Shown in pieces: positions 7,981 through 16,602 of a DNA stretch of 64,000 bases. Under the pieces are notes generated by a model that was not told the origin of the DNA, searched no databases, and saw only the letters and a list, made by a program, of their open reading frames with translations. The DNA comes from Streptomyces fradiae ATCC 10745 = DSM 40063 (GTDB taxonomy: Bacteria > Actinomycetota > Actinomycetes > Streptomycetales > Streptomycetaceae), in NCBI RefSeq assembly GCF_008704425.1, contig NZ_CP023696.1:1040501-1104500 (forward strand). Reading direction: 5' to 3'. The first letter of the stretch is position 1; every line of letters starts with the position of its first letter. The position numbers and the translations under genes were made by a program.

Positions 7981-8937
7981 TCAGTCCTGGACGTCGTACG
8001 CGGCGAGCGCCTCCCGGGCGGCGCGGCGCGCGCTCTCGCCGAGCGCCTCCGGCGACACGATCCGCCCGTCGCGGCCGAGGCGCAGGGCCAGGCGGCGCAG
8101 CGAGGCCGGGTCGGGGGTGCGCAGCGTGATGCGCAGCCCGCCGTCCGCCAGCTCCTCGGCGCTGTCGTGCGGGTAGTACTCGGCGACCCAGCGTCCTCCG
8201 GGGCCGACCTCCACCACGACCTCGGGGTCGTCGGCGGACGGCTGGACGAGGTTCTCGGACAGGTCCCGCAGCTCGATCTCCGGGGGCGCCGACGGCTCGT
8301 CGAGGATGCGGATCTCGGCCACGCGGTCGAGCCGGAAGGTGCGCCGCGCCTCGGAGAGCCGGCACCACGCCTCCATGTACGTGTGGCCGACGGCGAACAG
8401 CCGGATCGGATCGACCTCACGTTCGGTCAGCTCGTCGCGCGCCGGGGAGTAGTAGCGGAGCCACAGCCTGCGGCGCTCCGAGATGGCCCGGTCGACCTCG
8501 GCGAAGACGCCGCCCTCGGACTCGAAGGTGACCGACAGCCGGGAGCTGGCGCCGGCCGCCTCGCCCGCCGCGGCCTCCAGCTTGGCGGTGGCGCGCAGCA
8601 GCGCCTCGCGGTCGCCCTCGCGCAGTCCGGGCAGGGTGGCGACGGCGCGGGCGGCGACGAGCAGGGCGGTGGCCTCGTCGGCGGCGATGCGCAGCGGCTC
8701 GGCCACGTCGTCGGCGTTGTGCCACCAGATCTGCTCGCCGTCGGTGTCGATGTCGAGGAGGTCGCCGCCGCGGAAGCTGGTGCCGCACATGGGCAGGACG
8801 TCGAGGTCCGCGATGAGTTCGGCCTCGGTGATGCCGAAGGCGCGGGCCACGTCGCCGACGTGGGCTCCGGGGCGCTCCCGCAGATAGGTCACCAGGGAGA
8901 GCATCCGCCTGGTCTGGTCGATCGCGTTGGTGGCCAT
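7981..8937 (-). CDS. pafC: PafC-like WYL-domain transcription regulator
   Basis: Winged helix-turn-helix (residues about 1-65, RRMLSLVTYLRERPGAHVGDVA) followed by a WYL domain with RRRLWLRYYSPARDE near residue 160 and a C-terminal WCX-type domain. In mycobacteria PafB and PafC act as a pair that activates the RecA-independent DNA-damage response; the WYL domain is thought to sense single-stranded DNA. I take the ATG at 8937 (MATNAIDQTRRML) over the in-frame one at 8964 because it matches the family start. It lies 55 bases after pafB on the same strand, so the two are almost certainly co-transcribed. Despite the name, these proteins are not part of the degradation machinery. Confidence 0.88.
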   Translation of the reverse strand: MATNAIDQTRRMLSLVTYLRERPGAHVGDVARAFGITEAELIADLDVLPMCGTSFRGGDLLDIDTDGEQIWWHNADDVAEPLRIAADEATALLVAARAVATLPGLREGDREALLRATAKLEAAAGEAAGASSRLSVTFESEGGVFAEVDRAISERRRLWLRYYSPARDELTEREVDPIRLFAVGHTYMEAWCRLSEARRTFRLDRVAEIRILDEPSAPPEIELRDLSENLVQPSADDPEVVVEVGPGGRWVAEYYPHDSAEELADGGLRITLRTPDPASLRRLALRLGRDGRIVSPEALGESARRAAREALAAYDVQD

Positions 8938-8992
8938 CGCTCGCTCGTCCGTCCGTTTCCTCAAGTCCCGCCGGGTCCTCGCTACCCGCCGC

Positions 8993-9979
8993 TCAGCTGC
9001 CCTTGGCGACGGCGCGCAGCCGGTCCACCACGTCGGCGCGCAGGTCCGCCGGCTCCTGTACGACGACGTCCGGGCCGAATTCGGCCAGCCAGGCGTCGAG
9101 GCCGTGCCCGTACGGGATCTCCAGCTCGTCCCAGCCGTCGCCGCGGTCGCGCACGGTCAGCGCGCGGGCCCGCAGCGGGTAGCCGCAGTCGGCGCGCAGC
9201 CGGATCAGCGCCGTGCGGGTGGCGCTCTCGCCGGCCCAGCGCTCCACCGCCTCGCGGACGGTGGACACGTCCGGCACGGGCGCGGTGAACGCGCCGGCGC
9301 GGGAGCGGACCTTGCCGGTGATGCGGGAGAGCCGGAACACCCGCTGGGCGCCGCGGTCCCGGTCCCAGCCGGCCAGGTACCAGTGGCCGCGCCAGCACTC
9401 CAGGGTCCAGGGCTCGACGTGCCGGGTCTCGGCGCGGGCGGAGTTGGACTTGCGGTACTCGAAGACCACGGGGCGCCGGTCGCGGCAGGCCAGCATCAGC
9501 GGTTCGAACGCGGCCTCGCGGACGGGGATGCGCGGTTCGAGGGCGCCGGGCCGGTCCTCGTAGGGGCCGTCCGCCTCGGGCATGCCGGCGGCGCGCAGCT
9601 TCTGCAGGGCGCCGCTGGCGGCTCCGGCGAGGCGGGCCTGCTGCCACACCCGGGCGGCCAGGCCCAGCGCGGCGGCCTCCTCGGCGTCGAGCTGGACGGG
9701 CGGCAGGCGGTTGGAGTCGCGGCGGGCCAGGTATCCGGTCTCGCCGTCGAGGTTCTCGACGGTCTCGATGACGAGGCCCAGCTCGCGCAGGTCGTCCTTG
9801 TCGCGCTCGAACATGCGGTTGAAGGAGTCGTCGGCCGGTGAGGGGCCTCCGTCACCGGGCCCGAACGCCTCCACGTACGCCTCGATGGAGCCGCGCAGCT
9901 CGCGCTTGCTGAGCGGCCGGCGCGTACCCAGCAGGCACAGCGCGAGATTCATCAGCCGCTCGGCCTTGGCAATGGCCAT
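8993..9979 (-). CDS. pafB: PafB-like WYL-domain transcription regulator
   Basis: Partner of PafC. The N-terminal helix-turn-helix (MAIAKAERLMNLALCLLGTRRPLSKREL) is followed by a linker, a WYL core (RRPVVFEYRKSNSARAETRHVEPW, with a Trp-Tyr at HWYLAGWD), and a C-terminal WCX-like domain. The 328-residue length fits the family. It would bind promoters of DNA-repair genes as a PafBC heterodimer, as described in Mycobacterium. Here it follows two FKBP genes downstream of pafA, whereas in Mycobacterium pafB directly follows pafA. A strong hairpin (10132-10163) lies between the FKBP gene and pafB, so pafBC probably also has its own promoter in 9980-10130. Confidence 0.9.
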   Translation of the reverse strand: MAIAKAERLMNLALCLLGTRRPLSKRELRGSIEAYVEAFGPGDGGPSPADDSFNRMFERDKDDLRELGLVIETVENLDGETGYLARRDSNRLPPVQLDAEEAAALGLAARVWQQARLAGAASGALQKLRAAGMPEADGPYEDRPGALEPRIPVREAAFEPLMLACRDRRPVVFEYRKSNSARAETRHVEPWTLECWRGHWYLAGWDRDRGAQRVFRLSRITGKVRSRAGAFTAPVPDVSTVREAVERWAGESATRTALIRLRADCGYPLRARALTVRDRGDGWDELEIPYGHGLDAWLAEFGPDVVVQEPADLRADVVDRLRAVAKGS

Positions 9980-10131
9980 CGACGCCCAGCACCTCTTCTT
10001 ATGGAGTCACTATCGCCCGCTGACCGTACCGCCCCGGACCCGGCGTCACCAAAGTCACGCCGGCCGGGCGGCCCGCCCGCGCCTCCCGGGTGCCGCCCGC
10101 GGGCCCCGGAGCGAAGCACCGGCCGAAGCGG

Positions 10132-10163
10132 CGTGGGCCCGCACCGGCAGGTGCGGGCCCACG
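10132..10163. terminator. Terminator after the FKBP gene
   Basis: Perfect 14-base arms (10132-10145 and 10150-10163) around a GGCA loop, 14 bases beyond the FKBP stop. It separates the pafA/FKBP group from pafB-pafC, unless there is read-through. Confidence 0.8.
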
Positions 10164-10176
10164 TGATCCGGTCCGG

Positions 10177-10548
10177 TCAGACCGCGACGAGGTCGCAGAC
10201 GAAGATCAGCGTCTCGCCCGGCTTGATCTTGCCGCCGGCGCCGCGGTCGCCGTAGGCGAGGTGCGGCGGGATGACGAGCTGGCGGCGGCCGCCGACCTTC
10301 ATTCCCTGGACGCCCTGGTCCCAGCCGGGAATGACCTGGCCGACACCGAGCTGGAACTGCAGCGGCGTGCCGCGGTTCCACGAGGCGTCGAACTCCTCGC
10401 CACTGGAGAAGGACACACCGACGTAGTGGACCTTCACCATGTCGCCGGCCTTGGCCTCCGGGCCGTCGCCGACCCAGATGTCCTTGATCTCCAGATCCGC
10501 CGGCGGCTCGCCGCCCGGAAAGTCGACCTCGGGCTTGTCGATGCTCAC
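10177..10548 (-). CDS. FKBP-type peptidyl-prolyl cis-trans isomerase (cytoplasmic)
   Basis: Catalyses cis-trans isomerisation at proline bonds during protein folding. The 123-residue product is a single FKBP12-like domain: VKVHYVGVSFSSGEEFDASW, then VIPGWDQGVQGMKVGGRRQL and a closing TLIFVCDLVAV strand. The usual drug-site aromatic residues are present (Tyr of HYVG, the Phe-Asp of EEFDASW, Trp of GWDQG, Tyr of AYGDRG). There is no signal peptide, so it acts in the cytoplasm. It lies 42 bases downstream of a lipoprotein FKBP on the same strand, giving a paired inside/outside set of isomerases. A terminator hairpin follows. Confidence 0.93.
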   Translation of the reverse strand: MSIDKPEVDFPGGEPPADLEIKDIWVGDGPEAKAGDMVKVHYVGVSFSSGEEFDASWNRGTPLQFQLGVGQVIPGWDQGVQGMKVGGRRQLVIPPHLAYGDRGAGGKIKPGETLIFVCDLVAV

Positions 10549-10590
10549 GTCAGTGCTCCTGTTGATCGTTTGTGCACAACCCGCACAGTC

Positions 10591-11580
10591 TTACATCTTC
10601 GCCAGGATGTCGAGCGTGAAGACCAGCGTGGAGTTGGCCGGGATCTCGCCGGAGGCCTGGTCGCCGTAGCCCAGGTCCGGGGGCACGACCAGCATGACGC
10701 GGCTGCCGACCTTCTTGCCGGCCAGGCCCTCCTGCCAGCCCTTGATCAGCTGCTGGAGCGGGAAGGCGGCGAGCTGCTTGCGGGAGTAGCTGGAGTCGAA
10801 CTCCTTGCCGCCGTTCCACAGCACGCCCTTGTACTGGAGGAGCAGCTGGTCGGTCGGCGCGACCTCCTCGCCGTCGCCCTCCAGGACGTACTCGGCGACG
10901 AGCTTCTTCGGGGCGGCGCCCTTGGGCACGGTCACGGCGGGGGCCTTGCCGTCCGTGTTGGTGCCGACCTTGGGCAGGGCGGCGTCGTCCTGGGGGACCT
11001 CCTTGCCCTTGACGGACGACGAGCCGTTGAAGGTCTCCTCGATGTCGATCACGAAGACCATCGTGTCCGTGCCCTTGATGTCCCCGCGTCCCTCCGCGCC
11101 GTAGCCCAGCGCCGGCGGGACGGCCATCTCGACGCGGCTGCGGGTCTTCTTGCCGGCCAGGCCCAGCCGCCAGCCGTCGATGACGGAGCCCGGCTGGAGC
11201 TGGATGACCAGCGGCTGCTTGCGGTCGTAGGAGTTGTCGAAGACCTTCGCCGTGTCCCAGATCTGGCCCAGGTAGTGCGCCCGGACGTAGTCGCCCTCGG
11301 CGACCGGGGTGCCGGAGCCGGCGATGACCGTCTTCACCGCCAGGTCGGAGGAGGGCTTCCCGGTCCCCTTGGCGACGGTCGGCTTCTCGCCGAACTTCTG
11401 CCCGCCGGTGATGGCGGGCAGCGGACCGTCCACGATCTTGGCGGACGCGCCCGGCTCCGGCGCCGACGGGCTCTCGGCGACCTGGTCCTTGTCCTTGTCC
11501 TGGTCTGACTGGCCGTCGCCGCAGGCCGACAGGGTGAGCAGGCCGGCGGGCACGGCGAGGAGGAGGGAGCGACGACGCAC
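10591..11580 (-). CDS. FKBP-type isomerase lipoprotein with two FKBP domains
   Basis: An exported folding helper. The GTG start at 11580 gives MRRRSLLLAVPAGLLTLSAC, a short signal peptide with lipobox LSAC and lipidated Cys20. A Ser/Asp/Lys-rich linker follows, then two FKBP domains (about residues 90-190 and 225-329). Domain 1 shows GWRLGLAGKKTRSRVEMAVPP and domain 2 shows GWQEGLAGKKVGSRVMLVVPP. The second ends TLVFTLDILAKM. The active-site aromatics are partly changed compared with FKBP12, so activity of each domain may differ. In-frame codons upstream of 11580 give no signal peptide and are not used. It is downstream of pafA with a strong hairpin between them (11713-11746). Confidence 0.9.
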   Translation of the reverse strand: MRRRSLLLAVPAGLLTLSACGDGQSDQDKDKDQVAESPSAPEPGASAKIVDGPLPAITGGQKFGEKPTVAKGTGKPSSDLAVKTVIAGSGTPVAEGDYVRAHYLGQIWDTAKVFDNSYDRKQPLVIQLQPGSVIDGWRLGLAGKKTRSRVEMAVPPALGYGAEGRGDIKGTDTMVFVIDIEETFNGSSSVKGKEVPQDDAALPKVGTNTDGKAPAVTVPKGAAPKKLVAEYVLEGDGEEVAPTDQLLLQYKGVLWNGGKEFDSSYSRKQLAAFPLQQLIKGWQEGLAGKKVGSRVMLVVPPDLGYGDQASGEIPANSTLVFTLDILAKM

Positions 11581-11712
11581 GGGAAGCCTCGTATCTGGTC
11601 GGGGGTCGATCTTGCCTTGGGTGCGCGCCACTCTACGGCGTGCGGGAGGTGCCGCACGAGGAACGTGCGCCCCCTCCCCGGACGTTCCCCGGCCCGGTGC
11701 GGCCCGACGCCC

Positions 11713-11746
11713 CGGGCCCCGCACCGGCGGTCCGGTGCGGGGCCCG
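11713..11746. terminator. Terminator of pafA
   Basis: Perfect 15-base arms (11713-11727 and 11732-11746) with a CGGT loop, 21 bases beyond the pafA stop. Confidence 0.8.
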
Positions 11747-11766
11747 AGGCGTGGGGCGGTACGGGG

Positions 11767-13128
11767 TCACATCCCGGCGATGAGCTTCTCCACCCGGTCG
11801 TCGACCGACCGGAACGGGTCCTTGCACAGCACCGTGCGCTGCGCCTGGTCGTTGAGCTTCAGATGGACCCAGTCCACCGTGAAGTCCCTGCGCTGCTCCT
11901 GCGCGCGGCGGATGAAGTCGCCGCGCAGCCGCGCCCGGGTGGTCTGCGGCGGCACGGACTTCGCCTCGAAGATCTTCAGATCGTCGCAGACGCGGGCCGC
12001 CTGGCCCTTCTTCTCCAGCAGGTAGTACAGGCCGCGGCGGCGGTGGATGTCGTGGTAGGCGAGGTCTATCTGCGCGACCCTCGGGTGCGACATGGTCATG
12101 TTGTGCTTGGCCCGGTACCGCTCCAGCAGCTTGTACTTGATGACCCAGTCGATCTCCGTGCCGATCCGGTCCAGGTCCTCCGTCTCGATCGCGTCGAGCG
12201 TGCGGCCCCACAGCTCCAGGACCTGCGCGACCGTGCCCGTGCGGATGCCGCGCCGGTCCACGAAGTCCACGGCCTTCTCGTAGTACTCGCGCTGCACCTC
12301 CAGCGCGGACGCCTCCCGGCCGCTGGCGAGGCGGACCTTGCGGCGGCCGGTGATGTCGTGGCTGACCTCGCGGATGGCCCGGATCGGGTTCTCCAGGGTG
12401 AGGTCGCGCATGACCGTGCCGGCCTCGATCATCCGCAGCACCAGGTCGGTGGCGCCGACCTTCAGCAGCATCGTCGTCTCCGACATGTTGGAGTCGCCGA
12501 CGATGACGTGCAGCCGCCGGTACCGCTCGGCGTCGGCGTGCGGCTCGTCGCGGGTGTTGATGATCGGGCGGGAGCGGGTCGTCGCCGAGCTGACGCCCTC
12601 CCAGATGTGCTCCGCCCGCTGGCTCACGCAGTACACGGCGCCGCGGGGGGTCTGCAGCACCTTCCCCGCGCCGCACAGCAGCTGGCGGGTGACGAGGAAC
12701 GGGATGAGGATGTCCGCCAGCCGCGAGAACTCGCCGTGCCGCGCCACGAGGTAGTTCTCGTGGCAGCCGTAGGAGTTCCCCGCCGAGTCGGTGTTGTTCT
12801 TGAAGAGGTAGACGTCGCCCGCGATTCCCTCCTCGTGCAGGCGGCGTTCGGCGTCCACGAGCAGACCCTCGAGAATGCGCTCGCCCGCCTTGTCGTGCGT
12901 GACCAGCTCGGTCACGTTGTCGCATTCCGGCGTCGCGTATTCCGGATGCGAACCCACGTCGAGGTAGAGGCGGGCGCCGTTGCGCAGGAAGACATTGCTG
13001 CTGCGGCCCCATGACACGACACGGCGGAAGAGGTAGCGCGCCACTTCGTCAGGAGACAGTCGGCGCTGTCCCCTGAACGTGCACGTGACGCCGTACTCGT
13101 TCTCCAGCCCGAAAATGCGGCGGTCCAT
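11767..13128 (-). CDS. pafA: Pup-protein ligase PafA
   Basis: Joins the C-terminal glutamate of Pup to substrate lysines, using ATP, to mark proteins for the proteasome or for other fates. It is a member of the glutamine-synthetase-like carboxylate-amine ligases. The family start [14 protein letters not shown] carries the metal ligand Glu9, and [14 protein letters not shown] carries the catalytic Asp57. [18 protein letters not shown] and [20 protein letters not shown] complete the nucleotide and Pup sites. The C-terminal domain ends [16 protein letters not shown]. At 453 residues it is full length and lacks the extra loop seen in Dop. It lies 9 bases after the MFS gene stop, with only a weak ribosome site, so translation may be coupled to that gene. 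It is separated from the rest of the pup genes by the LacI/MFS pair. Confidence 0.97.
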   Translation of the reverse strand: MDRRIFGLENEYGVTCTFRGQRRLSPDEVARYLFRRVVSWGRSSNVFLRNGARLYLDVGSHPEYATPECDNVTELVTHDKAGERILEGLLVDAERRLHEEGIAGDVYLFKNNTDSAGNSYGCHENYLVARHGEFSRLADILIPFLVTRQLLCGAGKVLQTPRGAVYCVSQRAEHIWEGVSSATTRSRPIINTRDEPHADAERYRRLHVIVGDSNMSETTMLLKVGATDLVLRMIEAGTVMRDLTLENPIRAIREVSHDITGRRKVRLASGREASALEVQREYYEKAVDFVDRRGIRTGTVAQVLELWGRTLDAIETEDLDRIGTEIDWVIKYKLLERYRAKHNMTMSHPRVAQIDLAYHDIHRRRGLYYLLEKKGQAARVCDDLKIFEAKSVPPQTTRARLRGDFIRRAQEQRRDFTVDWVHLKLNDQAQRTVLCKDPFRSVDDRVEKLIAGM

Positions 13129-13137
13129 GACAGAACA

Positions 13138-14421
13138 TTACGCCTGACGGCCCTCGCTGAAACCGGGTTCGACCGTGCCGTTTCGATCATTTTCCGATAC
13201 ACGCACCGGTTTCGCCGTTTCCGCCCGGCCCGCGGCGGCGGGGGCGGCCAGCACACGGCGCGTCGCCACCAGCACCAGCAGCGCCGCCGCTCCCCCCGCC
13301 CCGGCGACGGCGAAGCTCCAGGCGACGCCCGCCAGCTCGATCGCCGGGCCGGCCACCGCCGCGCCCGCCGCGGCGCCCACCCCGAAGGTGGTCACCAGCC
13401 ACGAGAACGCCTCCGTCACCGTGCCGCGCAGCGCGTGCCGGTCCACGACGACGAAGGCGCAGGCGATGGCCGGCGCCAGGAAGACGCCCGCGAGAGCGGA
13501 CAGCGCGGTCATGGCGGCCACGCCGGGCGCCAGCACCAGCGGCAGGTAGCCGAGCGCCAGCAGCGCCACCAGCACCCGCAGCCGCGCCTCCGGCTCCCCG
13601 GACCAAGACCGCGCGCCGTACCCGAGGCCGCCCACCAGCGCGCCCAGCCCCAGGGCCGCCATGAGCGCCCCGTACACGGCGTCGCCGCCGTGCAGGTCGG
13701 CGTAGGCGAGCGCGGCCACCGTGATCGAGCCCATCGCCAGGCCGACGAAGAAGAAGGCGCCCAGCAGGGCGAGCAGGCCCGGCGAGCGCAGCGCGCCCAG
13801 CCAGTGCGCCTCGCGCGGCTCGGAGCGCCAGGCCCGCGAGGGGGCCGACGCGACCACCGACAGGGCGCCGAGCACCCCGGCGGCGTTGATCAGCAGCAGC
13901 GCCGCCGCCGGCGACCACAGCCACACCAGGACGGTCACCAGCAGCGGACCGACCGTGAACATGACCTCCTGCGCCACGGCGTCCAGGGCGTACGCGCGGT
14001 GCACCCGGTCGCCGCCGCCCAGCACGCTCGGCCACAGCGCCCGCAGGCCGCCCTCCAGCGGCGGGGTGAAGAACCCGGCGACGACCACCGCGGCGAAGGC
14101 GACCGGCAGCGAGCCGATCCCCGCGGCGGCCAGCCACGCCATGCCCAGCGCCGAGACGAGCGCGGCCGGCAGCTGCACCCGGGGCTGGCCGTGCAGGTCG
14201 ACGGCGCGGCCGAGCAGCGGCTGCCCCGCCGCCGTCGCCAGTCCGTACACGGCGGCGAGGGCGCCCGCGAGGCTGTAGCTGCCGCCCTCGGCGCGGGTGA
14301 ACAGCGCGATCGCGATGTGCGCCGTGCCGTTGGGCAGCCGGCCGACCAGCGTGCCGACCAGCAGCCGCAGCGCGTGCGGAGCCCTGAGTATGTCGGCGTA
14401 CCCGCCGCCCGCCGCCGCCAT
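13138..14421 (-). CDS. Major facilitator superfamily transporter upstream of pafA
   Basis: Twelve-helix permease of 427 residues. The loop 2-3 signature is loose (GRAVDLHGQPRVQL), and a Pro/Gly-rich helix 5 (GFFTPPLEGGLRALWPSVL) resembles sugar-efflux and drug-efflux MFS proteins. The substrate is unknown. The start at 14421 has GGAGGAGGAGG about 8 bases upstream. The stop lies only 9 bases before pafA, so this gene probably drives pafA transcription. It is divergent from a LacI-family regulator whose operator-like repeat sits in between (14459-14483), so a sugar-like effector may influence both the transporter and pafA. Confidence 0.85.
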   Translation of the reverse strand: MAAAGGGYADILRAPHALRLLVGTLVGRLPNGTAHIAIALFTRAEGGSYSLAGALAAVYGLATAAGQPLLGRAVDLHGQPRVQLPAALVSALGMAWLAAAGIGSLPVAFAAVVVAGFFTPPLEGGLRALWPSVLGGGDRVHRAYALDAVAQEVMFTVGPLLVTVLVWLWSPAAALLLINAAGVLGALSVVASAPSRAWRSEPREAHWLGALRSPGLLALLGAFFFVGLAMGSITVAALAYADLHGGDAVYGALMAALGLGALVGGLGYGARSWSGEPEARLRVLVALLALGYLPLVLAPGVAAMTALSALAGVFLAPAIACAFVVVDRHALRGTVTEAFSWLVTTFGVGAAAGAAVAGPAIELAGVAWSFAVAGAGGAAALLVLVATRRVLAAPAAAGRAETAKPVRVSENDRNGTVEPGFSEGRQA

Positions 14422-14458
14422 CGCCCGCGCCTCCTCCTCCGGACCATGCCGGGGTTTT

Positions 14459-14483
14459 ACGTATAACCAAGGACGTCATACGT
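14459..14483. promoter_or_regulatory. Inverted repeat between LacI and MFS genes, candidate operator
   Basis: ACGTAT (14459-14464) and ATACGT (14478-14483) form a dyad, with further AT-rich flanks (GGTTTTACGTATAACC) that stand out from the GC-rich surroundings. It is 38 bases from the MFS start and about 95 from the LacI start, a usual place for a shared operator. Confidence 0.45.
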
Positions 14484-14577
14484 ACCATGTCGGCAGCCGC
14501 GGGTCCACCCGCGCACCCCTGGACGACCGCCCCGCACCGGTGCGGCGGCCCCGGACCACCCGTGGAGGCGTACGCGC

Positions 14578-15606
14578 GTGAAGGCCCCGGACCCCCTCGG
14601 CGGCACCCGTCCCACCAGCCGGGACGTCGCCGGCGCCGCAGGCGTCTCGCAGGCCACCGTCTCCCTCGTCATGGGCGGCAAGTGGCGCGGCCGGGTCTCC
14701 GAGCGCACCGCCGACCGGGTCCGCGACACGGCCCTGCGGCTCGGCTACCGCCCCAACCTCGCCGCCCGCAGCCTCCGCCTCGGCCGGACCCGCACCGCCC
14801 TGCTGGTCGTGCCCGCGCTCACCAACGAGTTCTTCGCCCGCGTCCACACCGGGGCCTCGGCGCTCGCGGCCCGCCACGGCTTCGGCGTCGTCCTCTACCC
14901 CTCGCCCGAGGGCGTCGGCCCGGCCAGGGACCCCTTCGCCTCCGCCGGCGCCGCCCTCGACGGGATCATCGCCTCGTCGATGGCGGCCGGAGCCCTGCAC
15001 GCCTTCCGGGACACCGGCCTGCCGCTCGTCATGCTCGACAGCGACCCCGCCGACCCCGGCTCCGCCGCCCGGGTCAACCTCGCCATCGAGGACGGCATGC
15101 GCCAGGTGACGGACCATCTCCTGGCCCTCGGCCACCGCCGGTTCGCCCACCTCGCGTCGGCGGTGCCGTCCTGGACGTTCGACGTGCGCGCCCACGCGTT
15201 CGCCGCCGCCCTGGACGGCCGCCCCGGCGTCACCGCCCGCACCGTGCCCACGCCGCTCGACGTGGCCGGCGGCCGGGAGGCGGCGGCCCGCGCACTGACC
15301 GGGCCCGGCCCGCGCCCCACCGCCCTGGTCTGCGACGACGACCTCATCGCGGCCGGCGCCTGCAAGGCGGTGCGGCGCCTGGGGCTGCGCGTCCCGGAGG
15401 ACGTCTCCGTGACCGGCTTCGACGACCTGACCCTCGCCACCGCCGTGGAACCGGAGCTCACCACCGTCTCCCTCCCCGCCGAGCGGGTCGGCGAGCGCGG
15501 CATGGAGGCCCTGCTCGCGGTCCTCGACGGACGCCTCCCGCCCCGCGGCGACCTGCCGGTGACCCTGCGCGTACGGGCCTCCACCGCCCCGCCGCCCGTC
15601 GGCTGA
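14578..15606 (+). CDS. LacI-family transcriptional regulator
   Basis: The N-terminus has the LacI helix-turn-helix (SRDVAGAAGVSQATVSLVMG), hinge helix (NLAARSLRLGRT) and a periplasmic-binding-protein-like sensor domain of about 270 residues ending in the VSVTGFDDLTLA motif typical of the family. It probably represses the divergent MFS gene in the absence of a sugar or related ligand. The GTG start at 14578 is preceded by GTGGAGG. The product is 342 residues, normal for the family. The ligand cannot be read from the sequence. A hairpin (15623-15661) ends the gene. Confidence 0.92.
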   Translation: MKAPDPLGGTRPTSRDVAGAAGVSQATVSLVMGGKWRGRVSERTADRVRDTALRLGYRPNLAARSLRLGRTRTALLVVPALTNEFFARVHTGASALAARHGFGVVLYPSPEGVGPARDPFASAGAALDGIIASSMAAGALHAFRDTGLPLVMLDSDPADPGSAARVNLAIEDGMRQVTDHLLALGHRRFAHLASAVPSWTFDVRAHAFAAALDGRPGVTARTVPTPLDVAGGREAAARALTGPGPRPTALVCDDDLIAAGACKAVRRLGLRVPEDVSVTGFDDLTLATAVEPELTTVSLPAERVGERGMEALLAVLDGRLPPRGDLPVTLRVRASTAPPPVG

Positions 15607-15622
15607 CCCCGCGCACGCGAAA

Positions 15623-15661
15623 GGGCCCCGGCCCGCCCCCGAAGGGAGCGGACCGGGGCCC
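15623..15661. terminator. Terminator of the LacI gene / prcA side
   Basis: GGGCCCCGG (15623-15631) and CCGGGGCCC (15653-15661) pair around a 21-base spacer. It is placed between the converging LacI and prcA genes. The rest of 15662-15787 is GC-rich with no clear gene. Confidence 0.55.
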
Positions 15662-15787
15662 ACCACACCTGCCCGAAGCCGGCCGCCCGGCCCGCGAGGC
15701 CCGGCCCCGCCCGTGCGCCGGCCCGGCGGGCCGGGCGGCCGGCAGAGGGCCTGACGGGCGGACCGGGAGGACCGGCCGGGCGCGGAC

Positions 15788-16555
15788 TCAGTCGGCGGCG
15801 CCCTCCGGGCCCTCGGCCTCGTCGTCCGCCGCGTCCGTCGGGGCCGTCGCCGGCTCCGCGGCCGCGAGCAGCCGCGCGAGCTGCCGGCCCACGATCCGCT
15901 TGAACTTCCGTGACTGCGGACGCGTGCGGTCCAGCACGGCCACCTCCAGGCGCTCGGCGGGGATCTCCCGCTCACTGCCGCTGGTGTCCCGCGACAGGGC
16001 CTGCACCGCCAGCTTCAGCGCCTCCGCCAGGGACATCCCGTCGCGGTGGCGCTGGTCCAGGAAGCTGCCGATCTGCTCGGCGTTGCCGCCGACCGCGACC
16101 GAGCCGTGCTCGTCCACGATCGAGCCGTCGTGCGGCAGCCGGTAGATCTGGTCGCCCTCCGGCGACGCGCCGACCTCCGCGACGACCAGCTCCACCTCGT
16201 ACGGCTTCTCGCCGGCGCTGGAGAAGATCGTGCCGAGCGTCTGCGCGTAGACGTTGGCGAGGCCCCGCGCGGTCACGTCGTCGCGGTCGTACGTGTAGCC
16301 GCGCAGGTCCGCGTAGCGCACACCGCCGATCCGCAGGTTCTCGTACTCGTTGTACTTGCCCGCGGCGGCGAAGCCGATCCGGTCGTAGATCTCGCTGAAC
16401 TTGTGCAGCGCGCGGGACGGGTTCTCCCCGACGAAGACGATGCCGTCGGCGTACTGCATCACGACGAGGCTCCGGCCCCGCGCGATGCCCTTGCGGGCGT
16501 ATTCCGCCCGGTCGGCCATGGCCTGCTGGGGTGAGACGTAGAACGGAGTCGACAC
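15788..16555 (-). CDS. prcA: 20S proteasome alpha subunit
   Basis: Forms the outer rings and gate of the 20S proteasome, to which the Arc/Mpa ATPase docks. The 255-residue product has the alpha-type N-terminal helix ([24 protein letters not shown]) and the proteasome fold, with [10 protein letters not shown] and an [12 protein letters not shown] segment. A 30-residue acidic tail ends EGPEGAAD. The GTG at 16555 is used; the start [11 protein letters not shown] matches actinobacterial PrcA. It lies 47 bases downstream of prcB on the same strand, as in other actinobacteria. The acidic tail is longer than the minimal domain and is probably disordered. Confidence 0.96.
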   Translation of the reverse strand: MSTPFYVSPQQAMADRAEYARKGIARGRSLVVMQYADGIVFVGENPSRALHKFSEIYDRIGFAAAGKYNEYENLRIGGVRYADLRGYTYDRDDVTARGLANVYAQTLGTIFSSAGEKPYEVELVVAEVGASPEGDQIYRLPHDGSIVDEHGSVAVGGNAEQIGSFLDQRHRDGMSLAEALKLAVQALSRDTSGSEREIPAERLEVAVLDRTRPQSRKFKRIVGRQLARLLAAAEPATAPTDAADDEAEGPEGAAD

Positions 16556-16602
16556 CGGCTATCCGTCCCTTTCTGTCAGTGGCGGGAACATCGTCAGCAT
16601 CA

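Noticed and set aside
7457..8368. 303-residue version of the zinc-ribbon protein
   Set aside because: The upstream part is a Pro/Arg repeat overlapping pafC in another frame; the ribosome site is at 7732.
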